Below the pieces are notes generated by a model. That model did no database searches. It saw only the letters and a program-made list of their open reading frames with translations, and was not told where the DNA came from. Of a stretch of DNA of 63,195 nucleotides, positions 1 to 8,125 are shown in pieces; position 1 is the first letter of the stretch; the number at the start of each line of letters is the position of its first letter. The stretch spans positions 1 through 63,195 of the forward strand of contig NZ_QAOM01000017.1 in assembly GCF_003051085.1 (NCBI RefSeq). The letters run 5' to 3'. A program made the translations under genes and the position numbers. This stretch comes from Trichococcus patagoniensis. Lineage in GTDB: Bacteria; Bacillota; Bacilli; Lactobacillales; Aerococcaceae.

Positions 1-44
1 CCTTTCCATAACAACAAGATGGAACATTGCAAGCTTCATATCAT

Positions 45-128
45 GCCGGCGTGGCGGAATTGGCAGACGCGCTGGACTCAAAATCCAGTGCCCGCAAGGG
101 CGTGCCGGTTCGACCCCGGCCGCCGGTA
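45..128 (+). tRNA. tRNA-Leu (anticodon CAA)
   Basis: The cloverleaf can be drawn directly. The acceptor arm GCCGGCG pairs with CGCCGGT (one G-U pair). The anticodon stem CTGGA/TCCAG holds the loop CTCAAAA, giving anticodon CAA, which reads UUG. A long variable arm (GTGCCCGCAAGGGCGT region) marks a class II tRNA, and GGTTCGACC is the T-loop. CCA is not encoded. The first bases of the window may hold the end of an upstream gene, but nothing readable is left. Confidence 0.97.
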
Positions 129-140
129 TCACACCAAAAA

Positions 141-187
141 ACAAGCCCAGAGAGATGGTTTCCATCTTTCTGGGCTTGTTTTGTTTT
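141..187 (+). terminator. Rho-independent terminator of tRNA-Leu
   Basis: A stem of about 18 bp (ACAAGCCCAGA... with ...TTTCTGGGCTTGT) is closed by a short loop and followed by TTTTGTTTT, 12 bases after the tRNA. Confidence 0.9.
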
Positions 188-197
188 GTGCGGCGGG

Positions 198-365
198 GCA
201 GGGGGTGATAACTTTGTGGTGAAAACCCGCTACAGACTTTGAGGTAGGAACTGTTGGTGAATGACAAGGGTATCCACCGTGAGTTGGATTCTGAAGGAAG
301 TCGGACGCAAACACAACTCGTACTGACGTACAGAAATTGGATAGTTTGCACTAAACTAGATAGTT
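198..365 (+). mobile_element. Group II intron fragment (part of domain I), no ORF left
   Basis: This non-coding stretch carries the run of short blocks I know from domain I of bacterial group II introns: GTGGTGAAAACCC, GAACTGTTGGTGAATGACAA, GGGTATCCACCGTGAG, TCTGAAGGAAGTCGGACGCAA, then CTGACG.ACAGAAAT and GGATAGTTTGC. The 5' end of the intron, domains II-VI and the reverse transcriptase are all missing, so this is a relic. It begins right behind the tRNA-Leu terminator. The call rests on recalled consensus blocks; a covariance-model search would settle it. Confidence 0.65.
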
Positions 366-525
366 TCGTTAAGGTCAGTTAAACTTGCGGGAGTAGTTCA
401 CATTACCATCATTCATTTTGTTGAGAATAATATAATTTGCGCTTTCTGTGGCTAGGTAGGTATTCGTATTCAGTTTATATAATAAAAAAATAAAGAATAT
501 TATAGCAAAAACAAATGGATTAATC

Positions 526-573
526 TTGTCAATTTAACTTTAAAATGTTATATTTGAAAACGGAAACGTTTCC
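526..573 (+). promoter_or_regulatory. Promoter with cre/LacI-type operator for the GH32 gene
   Basis: TTGTCA (526-531), a 17-bp spacer and TATATT (549-554) form a sigma-A promoter. Immediately downstream, at 562-573, lies the perfect palindrome GGAAACGTTTCC. It matches the core of a catabolite-responsive element or another LacI-family operator. Its position on the expected transcription start suggests repression, by CcpA or by a local regulator not seen in this window. Confidence 0.7.
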
Positions 574-596
574 AAAAAATAATAGGAGGGGCTAAA

Positions 597-2012
597 TTGA
601 AAAAATGGCTAAGTATTGGTCTAAGCACTATCTTCATTGGAGGGTTGTTCTTGATAAGCAAAACAGATTTTTTCTCTAATAAGACGACGATCCAACAAGT
701 TTATCCACGCTCGAATGAGAGCTTTGTTGGAGATCCGATGCCTTATTTTAATGGTGAGGAATTTATGATTTATTATTTAGAAGACTTACGAGATGATCAG
801 ACTGGTTTTCATCCGATTAGTTTAATCACGACGACTGACTTTATTAATTACACAGATCATGGTGAAGTGATTCCATTTGTAAATGATCAGAATGATCAGG
901 AGTTAGCCTTAGGAACTGGCTCTGTCATAATTGATTCAGATGGATTGTATCATGCATTTTATACCGGCTATAATGGATCGTTGTCACCTAAGGAAGCAAT
1001 TATGCATGCCACCAGTAAAGATGGAGTCAAGTGGAATAAGCAGCCAGAACACACGTTTTTCGCTAGCACACAGTATGAAGCAGATGATTTCAGAGATCCC
1101 TTTGTGTTTTACGAAGAAGATTCTCAGGAGTATTGGATGCTCATTACAGCTCGTCAAAATGGAACAGGTGTTATTGCTAAATATACTTCAACAGATTTAA
1201 TATCCTGGGAAGATCAGGGTACCTTTTTTGCAAATGATTTTGGAAACGATTCCAATTTAGAGTGTCCATCACTTGTTTATTTTGAAGGGAAATGGTATTT
1301 GGCTTTTTCGGATCAATGGGATAAACGTGTTGTTCATTACCGTATCGCGGATAGTGTCAATGGACCTTTCGTCAAACCAGCTAACTTAGATCATTGGGAT
1401 AGTTCTGGTTTTTATGCTGGAAGATTAGAAACAGATGGAGAGAAACTTTATGTAATGGGTTGGATTCCAACAAAAGAACAACATCGTGACAATCAAAACT
1501 ATAATTGGGCAGGCAATCTTGCTGTCCATGAATTGATAGCTAAGGATGGTCAACTATTGCCGACGTTGCCTGAGAGCGTTAAAGAACAGGTGAATACGGT
1601 AGCTTTCACAAATCAGACAATTCCTGAAGGCCAATCCATCACTTTTGATGCTGATGAGGAAACCGTTCTTTATTCTGGAAAAGTCGTCTTAGATGAACAA
1701 ACGAAAAAATGGGCCTTTCAATTTAATAGTAAAGAAACCCAATCGGATCTAAATGTTATTTTTGACACAGAACTAAATAGAGTCGCATACTATAATCGTT
1801 CTTTAGATAGGATGGAAAATTATGCTCCACAAACTGAAATGCCCTTTGACTTTGCGGGTCGATCAAGTGTAACTATTAAACTGGTCTTAGAAGATGATAT
1901 TGTTGTTCTCTATCTGGATGATGAAATTGTCCTCTCAAATCGGATGTATCAAGCTAAGGGTAGTGATTGGTCGATAACAGCTATTGAAGGTAATCTAAAG
2001 ATCGAATCATAA
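597..2012 (+). CDS. Secreted or membrane-anchored glycoside hydrolase family 32 (levanase/fructan beta-fructosidase type)
   Basis: A 471-residue protein with an N-terminal hydrophobic helix (residues 4-20), read as a signal peptide or anchor. The three GH32 acidic motifs appear in order: VGDP near residue 46 (nucleophile), FRDPF near 166 (transition-state stabiliser) and LECPS near 221 (acid/base). The last 130 residues look like the C-terminal beta-sandwich. The TTG start is chosen for TAGGAGGGG placed 6 bases upstream. It should release fructose from beta-fructans or sucrose outside the cell, though the exact substrate cannot be read. The region is clearly AT-richer than the rest of the window and sits between an intron relic and a decayed second GH32 gene, which suggests acquisition by transfer. 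No sugar transporter is adjacent. Confidence 0.85.
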   Translation: MKKWLSIGLSTIFIGGLFLISKTDFFSNKTTIQQVYPRSNESFVGDPMPYFNGEEFMIYYLEDLRDDQTGFHPISLITTTDFINYTDHGEVIPFVNDQNDQELALGTGSVIIDSDGLYHAFYTGYNGSLSPKEAIMHATSKDGVKWNKQPEHTFFASTQYEADDFRDPFVFYEEDSQEYWMLITARQNGTGVIAKYTSTDLISWEDQGTFFANDFGNDSNLECPSLVYFEGKWYLAFSDQWDKRVVHYRIADSVNGPFVKPANLDHWDSSGFYAGRLETDGEKLYVMGWIPTKEQHRDNQNYNWAGNLAVHELIAKDGQLLPTLPESVKEQVNTVAFTNQTIPEGQSITFDADEETVLYSGKVVLDEQTKKWAFQFNSKETQSDLNVIFDTELNRVAYYNRSLDRMENYAPQTEMPFDFAGRSSVTIKLVLEDDIVVLYLDDEIVLSNRMYQAKGSDWSITAIEGNLKIES

Positions 2013-2016
2013 GAGA

Positions 2017-2151
2017 ATGATAAAAGTCGAGTTAGTATCAGTCGGAGTAATATTTATCGTTTTTAGTTTGATAACTTCAAGAAACTATTATGTTGAAGAA
2101 TATCGCCCCCAATTCCATTTTTCACCCGAAGAAAATTAGCTAAATGACCCA
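2017..2151 (+). pseudogene. Decayed 5' end of a second GH32 gene
   Basis: From ATG 2017 a 40-residue reading frame holds a hydrophobic signal-like helix and then YRPQFHFSPEEN, the sequence that precedes the nucleophile motif in GH32 enzymes. The next codon is TAG (2137-2139) where the family has TGG (Trp). Reading on gives LNDP, the start of the WLNDPNG motif, and similarity then ends abruptly at about 2151. The gene therefore has a nonsense change and has lost everything downstream. It starts 4 bp after the intact GH32 stop codon, so the two once formed a tandem pair. Confidence 0.8.
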
Positions 2152-2192
2152 AAGAGAACGGCAGCTTGCGGCAAGTTTACTTCTCACCATAG

Positions 2193-2340
2193 AACATCTG
2201 AACTCCGGCGAAGCAATTGTTCGCAGGAGTTCAGATGTTGATTACTCTACCCAGTTCCGGTAAGCGACCATTAACCGGAGTTGAGCGTCTGGATTGTTTC
2301 CTTGCTCCGGCGAAGCACTCCTCATCGGAGGTGACGAGCT
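2193..2340. repeat. Intergenic hairpin array A (3 units, 50-52 bp period)
   Basis: Three imperfect hairpins built on CTCCGG...CCGGAG begin at 2203, 2255 and 2305. The first is the strongest: its arms ACATCTGAACTCC and GGAGTTCAGATGT (2194-2238) match perfectly. The array lies between convergent genes. It belongs to the same CTCCGGCGAAG family as arrays D and E. Confidence 0.75.
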
Positions 2341-2384
2341 TCCCCAGGCTAAGCTATCTTGAGCCATCCGCAGAATTTCATCCT

Positions 2385-3362
2385 CTATCTGTATCCGGAG
2401 ATATTCCTAGGAACGTATGCTTCTTCCAAATACTTGATTTCTTCGGCGCTCAATGCGACTTCGAATGCGCCCAAGGCATCGTCCAGATATTTCACTTTTG
2501 TTGCCCCAATCAGAGGCGACGTTACGAAGTCTTTGCTAAGCATCCAAGCTGTCGCGACTTGTCCACGGGTGATGCCGCGTTCGTCCGCCAATTTGTGGAC
2601 TCTTGAAATGACTTCATTATTGGAATCAACAATATAAGCAGGCAGTTCTACTTGCGCGGCTTGGCTAGCACGGGCTGTGACGGCACCGATGTCCCTTGTC
2701 AGCCGTCCTCCGGCTAGCGGGCTCCAAGGCGTCATCGCAACTTTTTGATCCTGAAGCAACGGGATCATTTCCCGTTCTTCCTCACGGTAGATCAGATTAT
2801 ACAGATTCTGCATGGAGACAAATTTCGTCCAGCCGTTCTTCTCGGCGATGAATTGCGCTTTCGCAAATTGCCAAGCATGCATGGAAGAAGCACCTATGTA
2901 ACGCACTTTCCCCATTTTCACCAAGTCGTGCAGGGCTTCCATCGTCTCCTCGATCGGCGTGTCGTAATCCCAACGGTGGATGATGTACAGATCCAGATAA
3001 TCCGTCTGCAATCTTTTCAGAGAGTGGTCGATTTCGATGAAGATGCTTTTGCGGGACAGGCCTTTCGCGTTCGGTCCCTCGAACATCGGAAAATACAGTT
3101 TGGAAGCCAGGACGATTTCATCGCGGTTGGCGAAATCTTTCAATGCTCTACCGACGATTTCTTCGCTGGAACCATTGGAGTACATATTGGCGGTGTCGAA
3201 GAAATTGATTCCGGACTCCAACGCTTTTTTGATGATTTCCCGGCTCTCCGTTTCACCTAGGGACCATTTTATATGTCCGAGCTCTGGTTCCCCGAACCCC
3301 ATGCACCCTAGACATAGTCTTGAGACTTCCATGCCGGTATTCCCTAATTTCAGATATTCCAT
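2385..3362 (-). CDS. Aldo/keto reductase
   Basis: A 325-residue NADPH-dependent oxidoreductase of the AKR superfamily (TIM barrel). The catalytic tetrad is visible: Asp and Tyr in FFDTANMYSNG, Lys in ASKLYF, His in YIIHRWD. The cofactor-binding end includes TPWSPLAGG and the SPLIGATK loop. The start at 3362 is preferred over an upstream ATG because GGAGG lies 7 bases upstream and the family begins MEYLKLGNTG. It probably reduces a small aldehyde or ketone, with unknown substrate. A MerR-type regulator once lay divergently upstream but is now broken. Confidence 0.9.
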   Translation of the reverse strand: MEYLKLGNTGMEVSRLCLGCMGFGEPELGHIKWSLGETESREIIKKALESGINFFDTANMYSNGSSEEIVGRALKDFANRDEIVLASKLYFPMFEGPNAKGLSRKSIFIEIDHSLKRLQTDYLDLYIIHRWDYDTPIEETMEALHDLVKMGKVRYIGASSMHAWQFAKAQFIAEKNGWTKFVSMQNLYNLIYREEEREMIPLLQDQKVAMTPWSPLAGGRLTRDIGAVTARASQAAQVELPAYIVDSNNEVISRVHKLADERGITRGQVATAWMLSKDFVTSPLIGATKVKYLDDALGAFEVALSAEEIKYLEEAYVPRNISGYR

Positions 3363-3529
3363 GTTAACGCCTCCAGTTTTTATTTTCATTATACAGCTAT
3401 TGTACATGCTGGAGTTCACTCCAAGGCAAGTCTTTTAGTCATATTCAAAAAAATAGCTTTCAATTTCTGCCGTTGATGTTGTGGATAACCTGTTGAAAAC
3501 AATGCCGGAAAATCAGAAGCACTTCGCCA

Positions 3530-3745
3530 CATTTTTGGCGGATAACGGCTTCGGAATGGTTGGAATTCTTGATCGCCGTGCGGTCAGCAGGGTTATCAAT
3601 CGAACCGCTGATCGACTATTTAAAGTTGTGTGGAGAAGGTCTCCGTACCGTTCCGGTCAGGAGAGAGTTATGGGTCGACGAGTGCGACTTCTTGGAAAAG
3701 AAAATCCTTGGATTGCAGTCGCGCAAAAAGCCATCGCCTGATTGA
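3530..3745 (+). pseudogene. Remnant of a MerR-family transcriptional regulator
   Basis: The frame ending at 3745 reads WLEFLIAVRSAGLSIEPL, then DYLKLCGEGLRTVPVRREL and WVDECDFLEKKILGLQ. This is the end of the MerR DNA-binding domain plus the start of its long helix, as in regulators of aldo/keto reductases and alcohol dehydrogenases. The preceding piece, DNGF, lies in another frame, and the N-terminal helix-turn-helix and the C-terminus are missing. A deletion with a frameshift around 3550 explains this. It is divergent from the reductase, the usual arrangement of such pairs. No intact start with a ribosome binding site remains. Confidence 0.65.
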
Positions 3746-3814
3746 GGTCGATGGCTTTTTGCATGCTCTTTACATTGGAGGAGTAAAGAAGAGTAAAAGA
3801 TTGTTTGATTGGCT
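3723..3814 (-). ncRNA. Candidate small RNA, copy 1 (UCCUCC hairpin-loop type)
   Basis: On the minus strand, a transcript starting about 8 bases past the TATTAT box would be about 92 nt long. It contains a CU-rich single-stranded part, a hairpin with arms CTTTAC/GTAAAG and loop TCCTCCAAT (3768-3788), and a strong terminator (GCAAAAAGCCATCG with its complement, 3723-3762). The loop is complementary to Shine-Dalgarno sequences. About 100 bp are shared with copy 2 at 17385-17518, but the terminators differ in sequence. No reading frame fits. It lies downstream of the RpiR gene on the same strand, so processing from that mRNA is an alternative. The terminator may also end plus-strand transcripts. 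Confidence 0.6.
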
Positions 3815-3821
3815 TGTCCTT

Positions 3822-3855
3822 ATAATAGGCCTCAGGTGTGAAAAAAACGTGAAGA
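3822..3855 (-). promoter_or_regulatory. Putative response-regulator-dependent promoter of small RNA copy 1
   Basis: On the minus strand: TCTTCA, 5 bases, TTTTCA (an 11-bp repeat period, 3839-3855), then exactly 11 bases, then TATTAT (3822-3827). No -35 box is needed if an OmpR-family regulator binds the direct repeat. The same geometry is present in copy 2. It resembles CiaR-type promoters in layout, not in sequence. Confidence 0.5.
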
Positions 3856-3902
3856 AACGCTAACTTTTTTTCGCTGTTTTCATGGACACAACTGATATTT
3901 TT

Positions 3903-4796
3903 TTATCTTGAAACGTGATCCTCTTCCTTGATGATGTCCAACGTTGAAGATCGGCCGGCTTCGATCATCTTGGAAGTGCTGATCCGAAGCTGCAGGTTTC
4001 TGTCATAATCCAAAGCGAAGATGCAGGAATAGAGCACGTCCAGCAGGTAGACGATGGCACTGTCGGTGGAGAAGGTGGCGATTTTCGAATAAAGCTTCTC
4101 TCTCGTACAGATTCTGAGCACGCAATCCGCAAGGCGCGCCGTTGTGTTGTCCCCGATATTTGTAATGGCAATGACGGGGATGTTGTTCGCCTTCAAATAC
4201 TGGATCGACTCATTCAGTATTTCAGTTTCTCCGGAATAGGAGACGATGATTGCGCAGGAGGACTGATCCGCAAGGCAGGATTTAAAGATCATTTCACCCT
4301 GCAAGGTGCAGATGTCCACCCGTTTTTTGATCCGTGACATGTTGTGTTGGAATTCCTGCGTGATCAACAGGTTGTTGCTTACCGCAAAAAGACTGATATA
4401 GGAAGACTTCCGGATGATTTGGATGGCTTTCTGCAGGTCGTCATGGGTGATCAGCGACAAGGTGTCGTCGATGGATTCTTTTTCCAAGGCAGCAATTTTA
4501 CTTGCAATGGACATGATGGTATCATTACCTTGAAAAGGAAGGTTGGCATTTATTTCACTGAAGTGTTTCTGCAAATACTCCTCTTCTTTCAAGAAGGCTT
4601 CCTTCAAGTCGCTCCAACCGCTGAAGTTCATCTTATGGGCAATCCTTACCAATGTGGAAGGAGATGTGTAGGTTACTTCAGCAATTTCTTTGGTGGTCAT
4701 TTCTTTGATGGACGATTTTTTCTCCAATATATAGTCTACTATCTTTTGTTCGCTGTTCGAAAAATCAAAACTCTCAAGCCGCTCTCTGATAAGCAT
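3903..4796 (-). CDS. MurR/RpiR-family transcriptional regulator
   Basis: 297 residues. An N-terminal HTH_6 domain (residues 1-77, with SPSTLVRIAHKMNFSGWSDLK as recognition region) is followed by a SIS sugar-phosphate-binding domain (about 120-255, with SYSGETEILNESIQYLK). Such regulators sense a phosphosugar. The ATG at 4796 has AGGAGG 6 bases upstream. It is divergent from the SemiSWEET-GH1 pair, about 200 bp away, so it is the likely regulator of those genes, with a 6-phosphoglucoside or glucose-6-phosphate as the likely signal (inference). Confidence 0.88.
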   Translation of the reverse strand: MLIRERLESFDFSNSEQKIVDYILEKKSSIKEMTTKEIAEVTYTSPSTLVRIAHKMNFSGWSDLKEAFLKEEEYLQKHFSEINANLPFQGNDTIMSIASKIAALEKESIDDTLSLITHDDLQKAIQIIRKSSYISLFAVSNNLLITQEFQHNMSRIKKRVDICTLQGEMIFKSCLADQSSCAIIVSYSGETEILNESIQYLKANNIPVIAITNIGDNTTARLADCVLRICTREKLYSKIATFSTDSAIVYLLDVLYSCIFALDYDRNLQLRISTSKMIEAGRSSTLDIIKEEDHVSR

Positions 4797-4886
4797 GTGA
4801 TTCCTCCTTCATCTTTCATCTCTTGCGTCTATCATACCAAATTTGCGAACCGGATTTAGATATTTCCGTTAAAAATGCCTGGTTTT

Positions 4887-4946
4887 TGTAAACGGTGTTA
4901 CGGAGTTTGCGCGACATCTTGCGAATGGTTTTGTATCCCTTATAAT
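4887..4946 (+). promoter_or_regulatory. Promoter of the SemiSWEET-GH1 operon, possible cre site
   Basis: TTGCGA (4919-4924), a 16-bp spacer and TATAAT (4941-4946). Upstream at 4887-4900, TGTAAACGGTGTTA matches 11 of 14 positions of the CcpA cre consensus. The promoter is convincing; the cre call is weak. Confidence 0.55.
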
Positions 4947-4996
4947 CAGGTGTGTAATAGTTTTCTGCAAGCAGAAACGAGTAGGGGGAGAAAATA

Positions 4997-6687
<1,691 letters not shown>

Positions 6688-6699
6688 ATTGCATGCATG

Positions 6700-6740
6700 A
6701 AAAGCTCAGCGGGGATCGCAATATCCCGCTGAGCTTTTTT
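6700..6740 (+). terminator. Terminator after GH1 copy A
   Basis: AAAGCTCAGCGGG pairs with CCCGCTGAGCTTT around a short loop and is followed by six T. Confidence 0.92.
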
Positions 6741-6781
6741 GTATTTGGATCGAACGCTGCTTATCTACAGCCAGTCTTTTA

Positions 6782-6810
6782 ATCTCCGGCGAAGCAAGGC
6801 TTCACCAGAT
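6782..6810. repeat. Single degenerate unit of the CTCCGGCGAAG intergenic repeat
   Basis: CTCCGGCGAAGCAAGG followed by a decayed complementary arm. It has the same core as arrays A, D and E and lies between two convergent genes. Confidence 0.5.
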
Positions 6811-6829
6811 ATGGTGCGCCCTGGACTTG

Positions 6830-7906
6830 TTAGAGCTTAAAGTTACTGTGGTCTTTTCTGAATTGGGAAGGTGTCGTTTGATAGAACTTTCTGAAAGAAC
6901 GGATGAAGTTCTCCTGATTTTTATACCCTACATCAGGGCCAATGTCTTGGATTTTCATATTGGTGTGTTTCAGAAGGTCAGAGGCAACCGTCATTCTCTT
7001 TCTCAGCAAAAATTTGGTGAAAGACTCTCCCGTTAATTGTTTGATCCGCAGAGAAATATGTTGGGTGGAATAGTGAATGGAATCCGATAGTTGTTCCAAG
7101 GTAATGTCTTTATAGTTTTTCTCGATTGAAGTGATTATCTCAAAATCTATGACGTCCCTTTTGCGTTGCGGTTTCGGCATGATCGATCTGTCTTCATAGT
7201 GGCGGAGCAAATGGCTGAGCAGCAACAAAAGATTGGAGTGGACGACTTGCACATAATATTTTTGTTTGTTGATCGTCTCCAAGTACATATCCAAAATCAT
7301 ATTTTTGACTTTTAGGTCTCCGTTGGTAGGGAAAATAATGAAGCTGTCTATTTTTTTCGTATAGACGTTGCTGATCAGGAAGTTTGAGAAAATATGGTCG
7401 CCGCTTAAATTTTGAAAGAAGATCTCTTGAAAACTATCCTTTTGAATCAGAATATTCAAGACAATGCTATAGTTGTTCACATCCAAGGAGTGATAGACAC
7501 CGGGCGGAACGAGACAGATATCACCAGTCCGCATAACATATGTCTTATTATCAATGTACTGTTCAAACTCACCTTCATAGACATAGAACATTTCATAAAA
7601 ATCGTGTTTGTGCATAACCGGAGTTGAATACCGCGTATGCTGGGTGATTCGGACCTTTAAGGGGTCATTCTCATAAAAAAAATAACTTTCAGGAAATGTT
7701 TCAGGATGACTCATTGTATCTGAACCCATGTGTGGAAGGATCGGGACTAATTGTTCCTTTGCCTCATCTTCATTGAGCGTTGCTACGAATTCCTGGATGA
7801 GCCGTTTATTGTTCCGGATTTCTCGATGGTTCATTAAATACTCTTCGACTTTTGAGTATTCATGCAATTGCCGCAGTAGTTGCTCCAGCTCCATTATATT
7901 TCTCAT
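6830..7906 (-). CDS. AraC-family transcriptional regulator
   Basis: 358 residues. A cupin-like sensor domain (about 85-180, with MHKHDFYEMFYVYEGE and the PPGVYHSL turn) is followed by a C-terminal double helix-turn-helix (about 255-355, with LEQLSDSIHYSTQHISLRIKQ and IQDIGPDVGYKNQENFIRSF). It is divergent from the GH78-ABC-ROK-GH1 cluster and is its probable activator. Two in-frame ATGs lie near the start; 7906 is kept for lack of a clear discriminating Shine-Dalgarno. The inducer is presumably a rhamnoside or its breakdown product (inference). Confidence 0.9.
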   Translation of the reverse strand: MRNIMELEQLLRQLHEYSKVEEYLMNHREIRNNKRLIQEFVATLNEDEAKEQLVPILPHMGSDTMSHPETFPESYFFYENDPLKVRITQHTRYSTPVMHKHDFYEMFYVYEGEFEQYIDNKTYVMRTGDICLVPPGVYHSLDVNNYSIVLNILIQKDSFQEIFFQNLSGDHIFSNFLISNVYTKKIDSFIIFPTNGDLKVKNMILDMYLETINKQKYYVQVVHSNLLLLLSHLLRHYEDRSIMPKPQRKRDVIDFEIITSIEKNYKDITLEQLSDSIHYSTQHISLRIKQLTGESFTKFLLRKRMTVASDLLKHTNMKIQDIGPDVGYKNQENFIRSFRKFYQTTPSQFRKDHSNFKL

Positions 7907-8021
7907 TCCTTCCTGTTTTTATATTCCAGAAAAGCAAATTTTATTCTTTTCGCTCAGGGCCTATTTATTCGATTTGGTTAATAATATCTGTGCTTTTTAA
8001 TAAAAATAGTCACTTTTCCAT

Positions 8022-8073
8022 TATACTATGGATTATCTGTTAAAAAAAGTCAATTTTATTAGCGTAATTACGC
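8022..8073 (+). promoter_or_regulatory. Divergent control region: -10 box and 12-bp palindrome
   Basis: TATACT at 8022-8027 has no good -35 box, as expected for an activator-dependent promoter. The perfect palindrome GCGTAATTACGC lies at 8062-8073. Whether the palindrome is an operator or part of the 5' leader is open. Confidence 0.4.
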
Positions 8074-8125
8074 AATGGCCGTTTTCTTTGAGAACCCTTA
8101 CAATTCAAATGGAAGGAGGGTTCTG

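Noticed and set aside
2217-2637. Plus-strand frames over array A and the end of the aldo/keto reductase gene
   Set aside because: They consist of repeat sequence and antisense of the reductase.
3481-3741. 86-residue plus-strand frame as a real gene
   Set aside because: It is out of frame with the MerR similarity and ends in the terminator hairpin; better explained as part of the pseudogene.
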